A stretch of 20,752 bases of DNA, taken from the NCBI RefSeq assembly GCF_046536515.1, contig NZ_JAWDMQ010000025.1, forward strand, positions 1 to 20,752, written 5' to 3'. Numbering within the stretch: the stretch's first letter is position 1; each line of letters opens with the position of its first letter. The translations under genes and the position numbers were made by a program. Under the pieces are notes generated by a model. It was not told the origin of the DNA. It ran no database searches and saw only the letters and a list, made by a program, of their open reading frames with translations. This DNA is from Caldisphaera sp046536515. Lineage in GTDB: Archaea; Thermoproteota; Thermoprotei_A; Sulfolobales; Acidilobaceae. Below, in pieces: positions 1-7,146 of this stretch.

Positions 1-249
1 TGGGGAGGGGGCGGCAACGGGGCCCCGACCCAGTTCGTGAACCTCAACTCAACGCTCGGCCTCTACTATGTGAACTCCACCGGGAGGCTGACGCCAATGC
101 CCTCTCTCTACACCTTCGGCTCTGACACTGCTGAGAGCGCCTACAACGTCCACGACTCCCTTGTCAACGGGGTGCCCAACGCCGACGCTGGGGGCGAGTG
201 GCTGGGCGTCCTGACCAACGACTTCAACGTGTACCTAATAAACGGCTGA
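1..249 (+). CDS. C-terminus of a secreted thermopsin-like protein (partial)
   Basis: The frame is open from the first base, so the gene enters from outside the window; only its last 82 codons are present. The peptide is rich in Gly, Asn, Ser, Thr and Tyr with no charged clusters, as is usual for secreted proteins of acidophilic archaea. It contains FGSDTAES near residue 48, preceded by LGLYYVNSTGRL; this resembles the C-terminal region of thermopsin-family (peptidase A5) acid proteases as I remember it. The catalytic part would lie upstream, so protease activity cannot be judged. It ends in TGA and is followed by a pyrimidine-rich run near 283-291. GC content and codon use match the rest of the first 2 kb and not the AT-rich genes after 2,100. 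The thermopsin assignment is moderate; the existence of a reading frame is well supported. Confidence 0.5.
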   Translation, partial: WGGGGNGAPTQFVNLNSTLGLYYVNSTGRLTPMPSLYTFGSDTAESAYNVHDSLVNGVPNADAGGEWLGVLTNDFNVYLING

Positions 250-273
250 GCTCAAGGGCCCAGTTAGAACCCC

Positions 274-400
274 TCACCTAAGCCCTTTTTCTGGCCCCGG
301 TCGGGCCTCAACCTCAATGATTACCTTGTTAGCCATGTCCCCAATCGCAGAGAGAGCAACGGTGAGTGCAATGAGTTGAAGCGTCTGAAGCCTCTGCACC
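274..400 (-). other. Short reading frame, unidentified, in degenerate GC-rich DNA
   Basis: On the minus strand a frame of about 40 codons runs from a GTG near 397 to TGA at 274-276. It reads LIALTVALSAIGDMANKVII followed by EVEARPG, which looks protein-like (hydrophobic helix, then a charged beta-type stretch). The same frame has a stop just upstream, so if this was a gene its N-terminal part is lost or frameshifted. I do not recognise the family. It may be another gene remnant like its neighbours. The rest of the stretch from 250 to 440 holds nothing else I can support. Confidence 0.2.
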
Positions 401-439
401 CCTAAGGGGGGAAGATCTTACTATATTAACCATGCGTCC

Positions 440-775
440 TTAAAGGCTTCCGCATGTCACGCCGCCAACTATCGACGCCACAACCTTCAGCTCCTTGTCA
501 AGGACTATCACGCCGCCTCTCATGTTAGCCCTCAGCTCCCCGACCCTCTCCCTCAAGTGGGCCCCTATGGATGTAGCTAGGTTCTGGGTCGCACCCCCAC
601 GGCATCAGATAGGTTGATCCCAACCCTATACAAGTTAGCCATACCTATTTCCAGCGTGGAGGCACTTCCGGCCAGTGTGCCAGACCCCCTAATCCATACA
701 GCCCCGCCTTTCGAAACCACGTCGATGCCCCTGCCCATAAAATGATGAGACTGGCCCTCAGCACGGCTGACCCCC
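440..775 (-). pseudogene. Remnant of a NagA-like N-acetylglucosamine-6-phosphate deacetylase
   Basis: Minus-strand reading from about 775 down to TAA at 440-442 gives two adjacent frames that together match the C-terminus of NagA-type amidohydrolases. The first frame carries MGRGIDVVSKGG and then GTLAGSASTLEIGMANLYR, the family's GTLAGS-T motif followed by a helix. After one base of slippage near 595-605 the second frame continues with QNLATSIGAHLRERVG and VIVLDKELKVVASIVGG, the usual final strand. NagA removes the acetyl group from GlcNAc-6-phosphate using a metal site; the ligands lie in the N-terminal two thirds, which is missing. The gene is therefore truncated and frameshifted. Either it is genuinely decayed or this end of the contig is of poor quality. 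Confidence 0.55.
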
Positions 776-858
776 TGAGGTCTATTATGATCACGTCACC
801 TGGCCCAAGGCTTCCAGGGTCAGTGAGCCAGCTAAAAGGCCCAGGCCCATAACCTAGG

Positions 859-1003
859 GTGGAGCTGGGAGCCTTGCAGGAGGCCGACGAGAAGCAGATG
901 CTCAGGCAGAGAATATGGGACCTCATGGAGAGGACCAACGTGGCATCGTTTCCAAGACCTGTCCACGGCAGGATACCAAACTTCGTAGGCGCCAGTAGGG
1001 CGC
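859..1003 (+). pseudogene. 5' fragment of a 5-formyltetrahydrofolate cyclo-ligase-like gene
   Basis: A GTG start at 859 (or ATG at 898) opens a frame containing RQRIWDLMERTNVASFPRPV followed by HGRIPNFVGASRA. The FPRPVxGRIPNF block is characteristic of the N-terminus of archaeal 5-formyltetrahydrofolate cyclo-ligase family proteins, which close 5-formyl-THF to methenyl-THF with ATP. Family members are about 180-250 residues; here homology stops after roughly 50. A +1 shift at about 1003 would add MERLLGEYPAK, which still fits the family, and then the match is lost. From about 1000 the opposite strand reads as an MFS transporter segment, so this is a break point. Fragment identity is fairly sure; function is lost. 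Confidence 0.6.
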
Positions 1004-1745
1004 ATGGAACGCCTCCTTGGCGAATATCCTGCCAAAGGTGAGCAGCACGGCCGTTGGCACGCTGTACACGAGGAACGTGTAAATTCCGACCCTGAAGCCC
1101 ACCCTTGACCACACAGAGAGGCCCTTTCCCCTATCCTCCCTGCATTTACCCGGCTCCCTCGGGGGACCTCACAAGGGGGGACAGCGCAACCACGACTATG
1201 CCGAGCGGCGTGAAGAAGAGGAAAGACAGCCTCAGTGGGAAGTGTGCCAGGATCAGGGACTCCAGGGCAGGGCCCGCTATCAGGCTGATGGTCAGCGCGA
1301 GCGTGTAGGCTGCTATGACCCTCTCCCTGAGCCTCTGGTCAGGGAAGAGCTGGGCAGCCGTCATTATGTTCGGGAAGATGAACCCATAGCTCACCCCCGC
1401 CAGCGAGACGTAGGCCAGGACAGGCATCCTGTTTGAGAAGGTGAAAGTGAAGAGGCTGAGCGCGTAGAGTGCGCTGAACAGGATGAAGAGGCGCCTGTGA
1501 GCTGTGACGCTCACCCTGCTGTTAACGAGCGCGGCCACGAGGGTGTAGGTGAACATGGTGGCCATGAGCAGGCCGACCTCGAGCTGTGTGTATGTCAGGT
1601 CGAACTTCGCGAGGAGCAGGACAGTCGTCTGCAGCACGTTGTTACTTGCCCTCACCGAAAGCGTCAAAGTGACTATGATGGCCACTGCCTGTACCAGGCC
1701 CGCGGCGGAGCTAACCTTTTCCCTGTCCCTCAACAACAAAAACAC
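1000..1745 (-). pseudogene. MFS transporter, N-terminal half, frameshifted and truncated
   Basis: From a GTG at 1745 a frame of 199 codons (to 1146) encodes about six hydrophobic helices, for example VQAVAIIVTLTLSVRA, VGLLMATMFTYTLVAALV, SLAGVSYGFIFPNIMTAAQLF and VIAAYTLALTISLIAGPALE. The SYGFIFPNIM and AxTLALTISLIAGPxLE segments are typical of helices 4 and 5 of major facilitator transporters. The frame stops in what should be the central loop. In the next frame, about 1126 to 1010, the protein resumes with VGFRVGIYTFLVYSVPTAVL, which reads as helix 7, then ends at the junction with the folate-gene fragment. It is thus both frameshifted and missing helices 8-12. The substrate cannot be guessed. 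It lies 24 nt after a second MFS end on the same strand. Confidence 0.6.
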
Positions 1746-1769
1746 CTCAGATCCTAGGGCGGAAGGCCC

Positions 1770-1988
1770 TCAAGCTGACTTTACCGCTTTACTCAGCTCG
1801 TGCTGTGGCCTTAGCGGCAGCTCTGCAAGGAGGAAGGCGACGGTAACTACCTCAAGCATCAGGAACGCACCAGCGAACCCAAACCTTCCGTCAGAAGCCA
1901 GCAGCCCAACGGCGGGCATTATGGCTAACATTATCATCATGGCTGAGCTGAAGAACGACCGGGAAGGTCGACGAATATAGCTTAAGCG
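1770..1988 (-). pseudogene. C-terminal fragment of a second MFS-type transporter
   Basis: A 72-codon frame open from 1988 to TGA at 1770-1772 carries two strong hydrophobic helices, SSAMMIMLAIMPAVGLLAS and FGFAGAFLMLEVVTVAFLLA, followed by a charged tail ending KAVKSA. This is the look of helices 11 and 12 plus the cytoplasmic tail of an MFS permease. The frame is blocked upstream by TGA near 1989, and no long frame continues it. Another frame there (ASLTLKLYSSTFPVVLQLS) could be the missing part after a frameshift. The next transporter fragment starts just downstream on the same strand, so the two may once have been tandem paralogues. Family assignment rests on topology only. Confidence 0.4.
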
Positions 1989-2230
1989 TCAGGGAAGCTA
2001 TCAGATACGCCAAGATCTGTAGCGACAAGCAGTGTGTTGACTAAGTATATGAGTCACTCGTGAGGTACGTGGTACGCGGCCAGGCCAAAACAACCTAGCC
2101 AACATGAGTTAAACCAATAAGTTAAGAAAAAACAAGTAATATTAAAAGGAATATATAAATATGCTAAATGACCTTTTATTAACTAATACATTAATATAAG
2201 ATTAATTATTCTTTATAATAAAAATAAAAA
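1989..2230. other. Composition junction and leader region without genes
   Basis: Up to about 2,090 the sequence is GC-rich like the preceding block. From about 2,100 it becomes very AT-rich and stays so for the remaining 18.6 kb. I find no gene, tRNA end, target-site duplication or inverted repeat at the change. A possible TATA box (tttataat, 2212-2219) lies about 26 nt before the ATG at 2243 of the SCP2-like gene, which would give an almost leaderless transcript. Confidence 0.5.
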
Positions 2231-2242
2231 ATGGGTGAAAAA

Positions 2243-2584
2243 ATGTCTCTAGATGAAATGAAGAATGCATTGGAAAGAATTTATGAGAAGGGTTCTGAAA
2301 AAGTACCAGAAATTAAAACATGGAATAAAGTTTACCAGTTTGTTATAGAAGGTGTTGGAGAATTTTACGTAGAACTATCAAATGGAAAAATGAAGATTTC
2401 AAACGGGAAACATCCAAATCCAATAGCAACTCTTTCAGCAAAGCCAGAAGTAATGAAAAAAATTATAAGTGGAGAGCTTGATTCCATGAAAGCGTTTATG
2501 ACTAGGCAACTAAAAATTACTGGAAATGTGTTAGATACTGTTAACCTTAAAAAACTTATAGATTCAGGTCTAGGAAAAGAATAA
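2243..2584 (+). CDS. SCP2 sterol-binding-like domain protein
   Basis: A 113-residue single-domain protein with the fold pattern of the SCP2 (sterol carrier protein 2-like) family: an N-terminal helix, strands around WNKVYQFVIEGVGEFYVEL, then NGKMKISNGKHPNPIATLSA, and a C-terminal part with SGELDSMKAFMTRQLKITGN followed by VLDTVNLKKL. The ISGxLxxxxAFMxxxLKxxGN segment is the family hallmark. Such proteins bind lipids or acyl groups in a hydrophobic cavity; the archaeal ligand is unknown. An in-frame ATG at 2231 exists, but GGTGA at 2234-2238 sits correctly for ATG 2243, so I use the later start. The 3' end overlaps the oppositely oriented amidohydrolase gene by 15 bp. It is the first intact gene after the GC-rich block. 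Confidence 0.85.
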   Translation: MSLDEMKNALERIYEKGSEKVPEIKTWNKVYQFVIEGVGEFYVELSNGKMKISNGKHPNPIATLSAKPEVMKKIISGELDSMKAFMTRQLKITGNVLDTVNLKKLIDSGLGKE

Positions 2585-3682
2585 ACCTATATTTTTTAAA
2601 TTATTTTTGTCTATTCTAAATTTTATAAATTCAGGCTGAACTCTTTTTATTATGGAATTATATATATTTATTGAATTAATTATTCCAGAGTTATAGCCAT
2701 CTATTAATAAGAAATGTGCTGTCTTTCCTTCTTCTATTAGTCTAGGTTCTAGACCAACTGATTTATAACCATTTATATATAATGACTTCATTAATTCTTT
2801 AGCCACCTCTTCACCTCTTATCCTATTTAATCTCAAGATGAGGAGTAGCTCATATGTTTCTCTAAAAACATCAGGTAAAAACCAAGAAGCGTTGTCAGTT
2901 CCTATTGCAAATTTTATATTATATTTTAATGTTAGTTCTACAGGAGGAAATCTCATTCCATGCCACATATTGCTAGAAGGACAGAATATTAGGTAAATGT
3001 TTTTATGTGATAAGTTTTCGAAGTCTTTCTCATTTAAATAGAGACCATGTATAAATGCATTAAAATCGGATTTCATTGCAATTTCAAAATCATTGTTTTT
3101 TCTAGTTTTTTCATCTTCTGCTATATGGGTCATAGAAGGCTTAAACTTTTTTGACAAATCTATGACGTAATCTTCTTTATAATCAATAGGGCTTGAAATT
3201 CCTAAACCATCACAATTGTTCGGAAAGTCTGGACCAGGTCTACCTAGCACTACAACGTCCATATCTTTTACATATTTTTGTGCTTCTTTTGAAGCCTTGC
3301 AACCTATTCCTCCCCCTTCTCTAAAATCTACAACCAATCCAATTCCCATATTATAGGCTATGCTGTAAAATGAAGATATTCCTCCTATTAGTTTCTCATA
3401 GCTTAAAGAGCTCAAAAGTTTATGCTTTAACCCATTAGGGTATGCAACTAATTCATGAAGTTCTTCTTTAACCCCATATTCAGGAAAACTATTATCACCG
3501 CTGTGTACATGGGCGTTAGCTGGCTGCGGAATTGCTATTAGGTTCTCATTACCAATATAGTTATTACAATTATTAGATTTTTCTATAGATTCAATAATTC
3601 CATCTTCATTTATATTTATGCACACGTTGTTTATTATATCTAAGTTTTCGCCAACTATTGCAATACCGGATTTAATTTGCAT
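2570..3682 (-). CDS. Amidohydrolase of the cytosine deaminase/chlorohydrolase type
   Basis: A 370-residue metal-dependent hydrolase. Visible ligands: H58 and H60 in PANAHVHSGD, H186 in THIAEDE, H212 in FIHGLYL and D263 in GTDNASW. The segment CPSSNMWHGMRFPPVE (residues 234-249) matches the CPRSN-PP region of the TrzA/cytosine deaminase/SsnA branch of the superfamily. There is no carboxylated-lysine motif, consistent with a mononuclear enzyme that deaminates or hydrolyses a ring or amide. The substrate is unknown. The start ATG at 3682 is preceded by an AGGGA-type site. The gene is monocistronic by context: divergent to the DUF2208-like gene (106-bp shared promoter region) and convergent to the SCP2-like gene with a 15-bp overlap. 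It is a different family branch from the PyrC gene in this window, though both are amidohydrolases. Confidence 0.8.
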   Translation of the reverse strand: MQIKSGIAIVGENLDIINNVCININEDGIIESIEKSNNCNNYIGNENLIAIPQPANAHVHSGDNSFPEYGVKEELHELVAYPNGLKHKLLSSLSYEKLIGGISSFYSIAYNMGIGLVVDFREGGGIGCKASKEAQKYVKDMDVVVLGRPGPDFPNNCDGLGISSPIDYKEDYVIDLSKKFKPSMTHIAEDEKTRKNNDFEIAMKSDFNAFIHGLYLNEKDFENLSHKNIYLIFCPSSNMWHGMRFPPVELTLKYNIKFAIGTDNASWFLPDVFRETYELLLILRLNRIRGEEVAKELMKSLYINGYKSVGLEPRLIEEGKTAHFLLIDGYNSGIINSINIYNSIIKRVQPEFIKFRIDKNNLKNIGLFFS

Positions 3683-3788
3683 AGTTGTCCCTAACTTACT
3701 AACAGATTATAATAATTTAAATCTGTTGATTTGAATTTAAAAAGTGACAAAGATAAAGTAAGTGTAGAAGCTAGCTAGGGGAAAAAGG

Positions 3789-4544
3789 ATGTCATTTTAC
3801 GTCGAGCAAAGGTGGAAGTCAACTCTGTTGAATCAAGCATATATTATATTATATTCAATTTTGGCGGCAATAATAGGAGTTAATTATTTATTATTTATTT
3901 TAGTTATAGTATTTGTTATAATAAGCATGTTCTTGCAAAGCTATTTAAGTGGAAGTCCAATAGGTAAAAATACTAAAGCGCATGAGGTACTGCAAGGTAA
4001 AAGGCTTTATCATGAACCGGAAACAAGGAGCATACAAATGAAGGATAAGCAAATTATGGTAGACTTTCAAGAGCAATCCCGTTTTACTATGTATACAACA
4101 ATAGGTATGTTTATAGGATTAATATACTTCTTTGTATTGTTTAAATATGTACCAGATTTATCAAGGTACTTAGAAAACTTCATAACTAATTACAGGATAG
4201 ACTTGTTCCTAGGTTTCTTAATATATTTTGAAGGGTATTTTGCTATTACTATGTTAAATACAATGTGGGCAGTAAGTAGAATTAAGAAACTTCCCATGGT
4301 TAACGTTCCATCTCAATATACAGTTACAGATAAGGGCATTGTAATAAAAGGTATGTTATCAACAAAAGGGATAGCTTTTCCATTACCAAATGAAACCAAT
4401 GTTAATATAAATGAAGAAAGAAGATTTGTTGAAATAATTAAAGAGGGTAAAAGAACAATAACAAAGTTAAGGTTCTATTCTAAGAATCCAAAGAGGTTAT
4501 ATGAAATAATAAAGAAGTATGGTAAAATGGAGCAAACAAATTAA
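3789..4544 (+). CDS. DUF2208-like archaeal membrane protein
   Basis: A 251-residue protein with four predicted membrane helices in two hairpins (about residues 15-33, 34-51, 103-121 and 138-158), separated by a basic soluble segment (residues 55-95) and followed by a soluble C-terminal domain. That domain contains VPSQYTVTDKGIVIKGMLST and ends in a basic helix (KNPKRLYEIIKKYGK). This layout, including a beta-rich tail reminiscent of a PH-like domain, agrees with my memory of crenarchaeal DUF2208 proteins; no function is known. The ATG at 3789 follows an AGGGGAAAAAGG ribosome binding site. The next gene (LSm) begins 69 nt downstream but appears to have its own TATA box, so co-transcription is uncertain. 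Confidence 0.6.
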   Translation: MSFYVEQRWKSTLLNQAYIILYSILAAIIGVNYLLFILVIVFVIISMFLQSYLSGSPIGKNTKAHEVLQGKRLYHEPETRSIQMKDKQIMVDFQEQSRFTMYTTIGMFIGLIYFFVLFKYVPDLSRYLENFITNYRIDLFLGFLIYFEGYFAITMLNTMWAVSRIKKLPMVNVPSQYTVTDKGIVIKGMLSTKGIAFPLPNETNVNINEERRFVEIIKEGKRTITKLRFYSKNPKRLYEIIKKYGKMEQTN

Positions 4545-4550
4545 TGGAAT

Positions 4551-4558
4551 ATATAAGC
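4551..4558 (+). promoter_or_regulatory. TATA-type promoter element of the LSm gene
   Basis: atataagc lies about 58 nt before the ATG at 4614 and would start a transcript near 4580, giving a leader that holds two GGTG motifs. It sits inside an AT-rich 8-bp inverted repeat (4547-4554 and 4563-4570), probably a by-product of base composition. Confidence 0.35.
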
Positions 4559-4613
4559 TTTAATATATTCTACCCTACAAATAAAGCATGAGAAATGGTG
4601 AAAGGTGTATAAG

Positions 4614-4886
4614 ATGCCGGGAGAAAATAAGTCAGTTAGTCCCATGAAGTATTTAAGAGACGCGATAGATACTCAGGTATATGTTAGGTTAAAAGATGGA
4701 AGCGAATTTGTAGGTACTTTAAAGATGACAGATTCAACTATGAACCTGATATTAGATGATTCCATAGAAGTTAAAGATGGGAAGCAAGTGGTTGCTAAAA
4801 TAGGAAAGATACTCATAAGGGGAAGTATGGTTCAATATATAAGTTTTACTCCAGACGTTGCTGCAGGAGAAGCTTTAAGCAAATAA
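4614..4886 (+). CDS. Sm-like archaeal RNA-binding protein (LSm/SmAP)
   Basis: A 90-residue Sm-fold protein. The Sm1 motif runs through DTQVYVRLKDGSEFVGTLKM followed by DSTMNLILDD, with the conserved Gly in GTLK and Asn in MNLIL. The Sm2 motif is KILIRGSMVQYISF, with IRGS in place of the commoner IRGN. Such proteins form heptameric rings that bind U-rich RNA and act in RNA processing or decay. A GTG at 4605 could extend it by three residues, but GGTGT at 4604-4608 is well placed for ATG 4614. The N-terminal ten residues before MKYLRDAI are polar and variable in the family. The gene appears to have its own promoter at about 4551. Confidence 0.9.
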   Translation: MPGENKSVSPMKYLRDAIDTQVYVRLKDGSEFVGTLKMTDSTMNLILDDSIEVKDGKQVVAKIGKILIRGSMVQYISFTPDVAAGEALSK

Positions 4887-4936
4887 AGGAAATACCAGTC
4901 GTTATAAATAGATCAATAAAATAAATTCTTTCAGAA

Positions 4937-4953
4937 ACGGAAAGGTTTTATAT
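4937..4953 (+). promoter_or_regulatory. BRE/TATA promoter of the inositol-1-phosphate synthase gene
   Basis: A purine-rich element (acggaaagg, 4937-4945) followed directly by ttttatat (4946-4953) is a good archaeal BRE-TATA pair. Transcription would begin near 4976, leaving a short leader containing the ribosome binding site AGGTGTGA at 4981-4988. Confidence 0.5.
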
Positions 4954-4991
4954 CTGTTAATGCATAATAATAAAAAGATAAGGTGTGAGAG

Positions 4992-6143
4992 TTGCCAATT
5001 AGGACAGTGCTGTTAGGGGCTGGACCAGGCGCAGCATATTTTGCTGCAGGGATCGAAAGGATAAAGATGGGCGAAATAGATAGCTATGGTATACCTTTTG
5101 GGAATTTGTTTAAGTCATACAGACCTGAGGATATACAAATTGTTGGGGTTTTTGACGTAGACAACAAAAAAATAGGCCTAGATATGTATTCGGTAACAAG
5201 TAAATTATTAAACGAAAATAATGTTCCAAATTCATTAAAAGACATTGAAATTCTAAGAGGATTGCATTGCAAAAGCCTTGCAGGTTTGCCTATAGATGCC
5301 ACAGGGCTTGACGATATAATTGGGGATCCTAATATTGCAATAAAAGAATTTATTTCCTTACTTAATAAATTGAAACCGGACGTGATCGTTAATATAATTA
5401 CAACTGAAAAGCAAGTTCAAGTAAATAATGAGTCTGAATTTGTTAGATTTGCAGGTAGTTGCAATGGAGGTGCTTCTTTGACTTATGCATATGCAGCTGC
5501 AGAATATAGCAGGCTATATAATAAGGTTTCTTTTATTAACTTGACACCACCCTTATTAGCAAATTCGCCTGGCATAGTGTCATATTATGAAAAAGTTGGA
5601 GGTCTAATATTTGGGGACGATGCTGCGACAGGTGCAACACCTCTCACTGCAGACTTGTTAGAACATATGGCAGAAAGGAATAGAAAAGTTTCATCAGTTG
5701 TTCAATTTAATATAGGAGGCAATATGGATTTCTTAAGTTTAACAGAGCCTGAAAGAAACAAGTCAAAGGAAAATACTAAAGGAAGCATAGTTAATGATAT
5801 ACTTGGTTATGATGCCCCTCACTATATTAAGCCAACAGGATTTTTAGAGCCATTAGGAGATAGAAAATTTATAGCAATGCACATAGAATATACAAGTTTT
5901 GGAGGATATACAGATGAGATAGTTGTAACCGGAAGAATAAATGATAAGGCTAATTTAGGGGGAGTAATGGCATCAATAATTCCTATAACCAAGGCATTAA
6001 TAGAGAGGGGATATAAAGGAACTAACTCATCAGTAAACAGGTTCTTTATGAAAAAGCCAGGTCCTCTTGGAACAAGGAATGTATCGAGGATTATTGCATA
6101 TAATGAATTAATAAAGGAATTGAAATTATGGGATATAATTTAA
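4992..6143 (+). CDS. ino1: myo-Inositol-1-phosphate synthase
   Basis: A 383-residue enzyme that converts glucose-6-phosphate to L-myo-inositol-1-phosphate with internal NAD redox. The N-terminus has the dinucleotide loop LGAGPGAAYFAAG (residues 8-20). Further marks are GDDAATGATPLT (208-219), FNIGGNMDFL (239-248), the catalytic-region lysines K257 and K259 in ERNKSKENTKGS (residues 254-265), and the IEYTSFGGYTDEIV substrate-domain strand. Length and order are those of archaeal MIPS. It starts with TTG at 4992, chosen because AGGTGTGA lies 3 nt upstream and the NAD motif begins at once. In archaea the product feeds inositol phospholipids and, in some hyperthermophiles, di-myo-inositol phosphate. 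A CDP-alcohol phosphatidyltransferase that could use the product lies 2.7 kb downstream on the same strand. Confidence 0.93.
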   Translation: MPIRTVLLGAGPGAAYFAAGIERIKMGEIDSYGIPFGNLFKSYRPEDIQIVGVFDVDNKKIGLDMYSVTSKLLNENNVPNSLKDIEILRGLHCKSLAGLPIDATGLDDIIGDPNIAIKEFISLLNKLKPDVIVNIITTEKQVQVNNESEFVRFAGSCNGGASLTYAYAAAEYSRLYNKVSFINLTPPLLANSPGIVSYYEKVGGLIFGDDAATGATPLTADLLEHMAERNRKVSSVVQFNIGGNMDFLSLTEPERNKSKENTKGSIVNDILGYDAPHYIKPTGFLEPLGDRKFIAMHIEYTSFGGYTDEIVVTGRINDKANLGGVMASIIPITKALIERGYKGTNSSVNRFFMKKPGPLGTRNVSRIIAYNELIKELKLWDII

Positions 6144-6184
6144 TAATTAGTATAAAATTTAATGTAAATTTTAAATACATAAAA

Positions 6185-6193
6185 CTTTATATT
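6185..6193 (+). promoter_or_regulatory. TATA box of the TauE/SafE-like gene
   Basis: ctttatatt lies about 46 nt before the ATG at 6235, in an AT-rich intergenic stretch after the MIPS stop codon. It predicts a start near 6213 and suggests separate transcription. Confidence 0.4.
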
Positions 6194-6234
6194 CTTCTAA
6201 AATCTACAAATTATAATTTGTAAAAGTGATAAAA

Positions 6235-7065
6235 ATGATAACACTGGATCAATATATGTTATCAATAGTATCTGGTGTTATAGTTGGATTTTCTCTTGGC
6301 TTAATTGGCGGAGGGGGCTCGATACTTGCTGTGCCTCTTTTGCTCTATTTTGTAGGATTGAGTAGCATGCCTAATGCAGCTCATATAGCATTAGGGACAA
6401 CTGCGTTAGCTGTAGGATTAAATGCTTTTGCTAATTTTTATATGCATTTAAGAAAAAAGAATGTGGCAGTAAAAATAGGTGGAGTTTTTGCTGGAGTAGG
6501 AGTTGTTGGATCTCTAATAGGAACTTATTTGGGCCATATAACACCTGGTAATAGTTTATTATTTTACTTTGCAATTGCTATGATAATATTAGGATTTTAT
6601 GTTGGATTCGGAAGAAATGCAGTAAAGGCAGGGACCCATGAAGAAATACCAAGAATTAATGAATCAGCTATTAAATGTAAAAAACTAACAACTAGATCAT
6701 TAATGTTAGCCGGTTTGTTTGGCTTCATTGTAGGTCTTGTAAGTGGATATTTTGGAATTGGAGGAGGATTTTTAATTGTACCAGCTCTTATGTTTTCCGC
6801 TTCCTTATGTATATCAAGGGCTATTGGAACTTCTTTAATAAGTGTGGGAGCTTTTGGACTGACAAGCGGGCTGCTTTATTTATATTATGGTAATACAATA
6901 GTTTCTATATCTTTATTATATTTAATAGGAGGTTTATTAGGAGGGTTTATTGGTACTTCTTTAGCTGTCAAAGCTCCTAAAAATACTTTGAAGAAAGCCT
7001 ATGGTATAATTATAGTTGTTGTAGGAATATATATGATTTTCAAGGTTTTGCATCTAGCTTTATAA
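6235..7065 (+). CDS. TauE/SafE family anion permease
   Basis: A 276-residue integral membrane protein with about eight hydrophobic helices arranged as two repeats. Each half carries the family Gly-rich motif: LGLIGGGGSILAVPLLLYFV near the N-terminus and GYFGIGGGFLIVPALMF in the second half, each followed by an IALGTTAL- or AIGTSLIS-type helix. TauE/SafE (formerly DUF81) proteins move sulfite, sulfoacetate, thiosulfate or other anionic organic compounds; the substrate is not readable here. In a sulfur-rich acidic habitat a sulfur anion is a reasonable guess. A GTG at 6226 could add three residues, but GTGAT at 6226-6230 is better read as the ribosome binding site for ATG 6235. The gene stands between MIPS and the MDR gene with about 80-90 bp on each side. 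Confidence 0.85.
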   Translation: MITLDQYMLSIVSGVIVGFSLGLIGGGGSILAVPLLLYFVGLSSMPNAAHIALGTTALAVGLNAFANFYMHLRKKNVAVKIGGVFAGVGVVGSLIGTYLGHITPGNSLLFYFAIAMIILGFYVGFGRNAVKAGTHEEIPRINESAIKCKKLTTRSLMLAGLFGFIVGLVSGYFGIGGGFLIVPALMFSASLCISRAIGTSLISVGAFGLTSGLLYLYYGNTIVSISLLYLIGGLLGGFIGTSLAVKAPKNTLKKAYGIIIVVVGIYMIFKVLHLAL

Positions 7066-7104
7066 GATGATATAAAAAATTAATAATAATATATTTTGCT
7101 TTAA

Positions 7105-7114
7105 TTTTTATAAT
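7105..7114 (+). promoter_or_regulatory. TATA box of the MDR-SDR-phosphatidyltransferase cluster
   Basis: tttttataat lies about 38 nt before the ATG at 7147, giving an expected start near 7136. The next two genes follow at 20 nt and about 10 nt, so this may be the promoter for all three. Confidence 0.4.
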
Positions 7115-7146
7115 CTTTATCTGATAATAATTGTTGTGTGATCAAC

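Noticed and set aside
645..1112. A 155-codon minus-strand frame in the GC-rich block
   Set aside because: It spans the folate-gene fragment in antisense and mixes pieces of other frames; composition-driven, with no coherent family. Only the NagA-like parts in neighbouring frames are protein-like.
1549..1980. A 143-codon plus-strand frame
   Set aside because: It is antisense to the two MFS fragments, which show clear membrane helices; this frame is a Ser/Ala-rich shadow.
2570..3682. Second dihydroorotase or allantoinase
   Set aside because: It lacks the DMPNT motif and the carboxylated lysine; the CPSSN-PP region fits the deaminase/chlorohydrolase branch.
4547..4570. 8-bp inverted repeat gaatatat/atatattc before the LSm gene
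   Set aside because: It consists almost only of A and T around a TATA box and is expected often by chance in this DNA; not called an operator.
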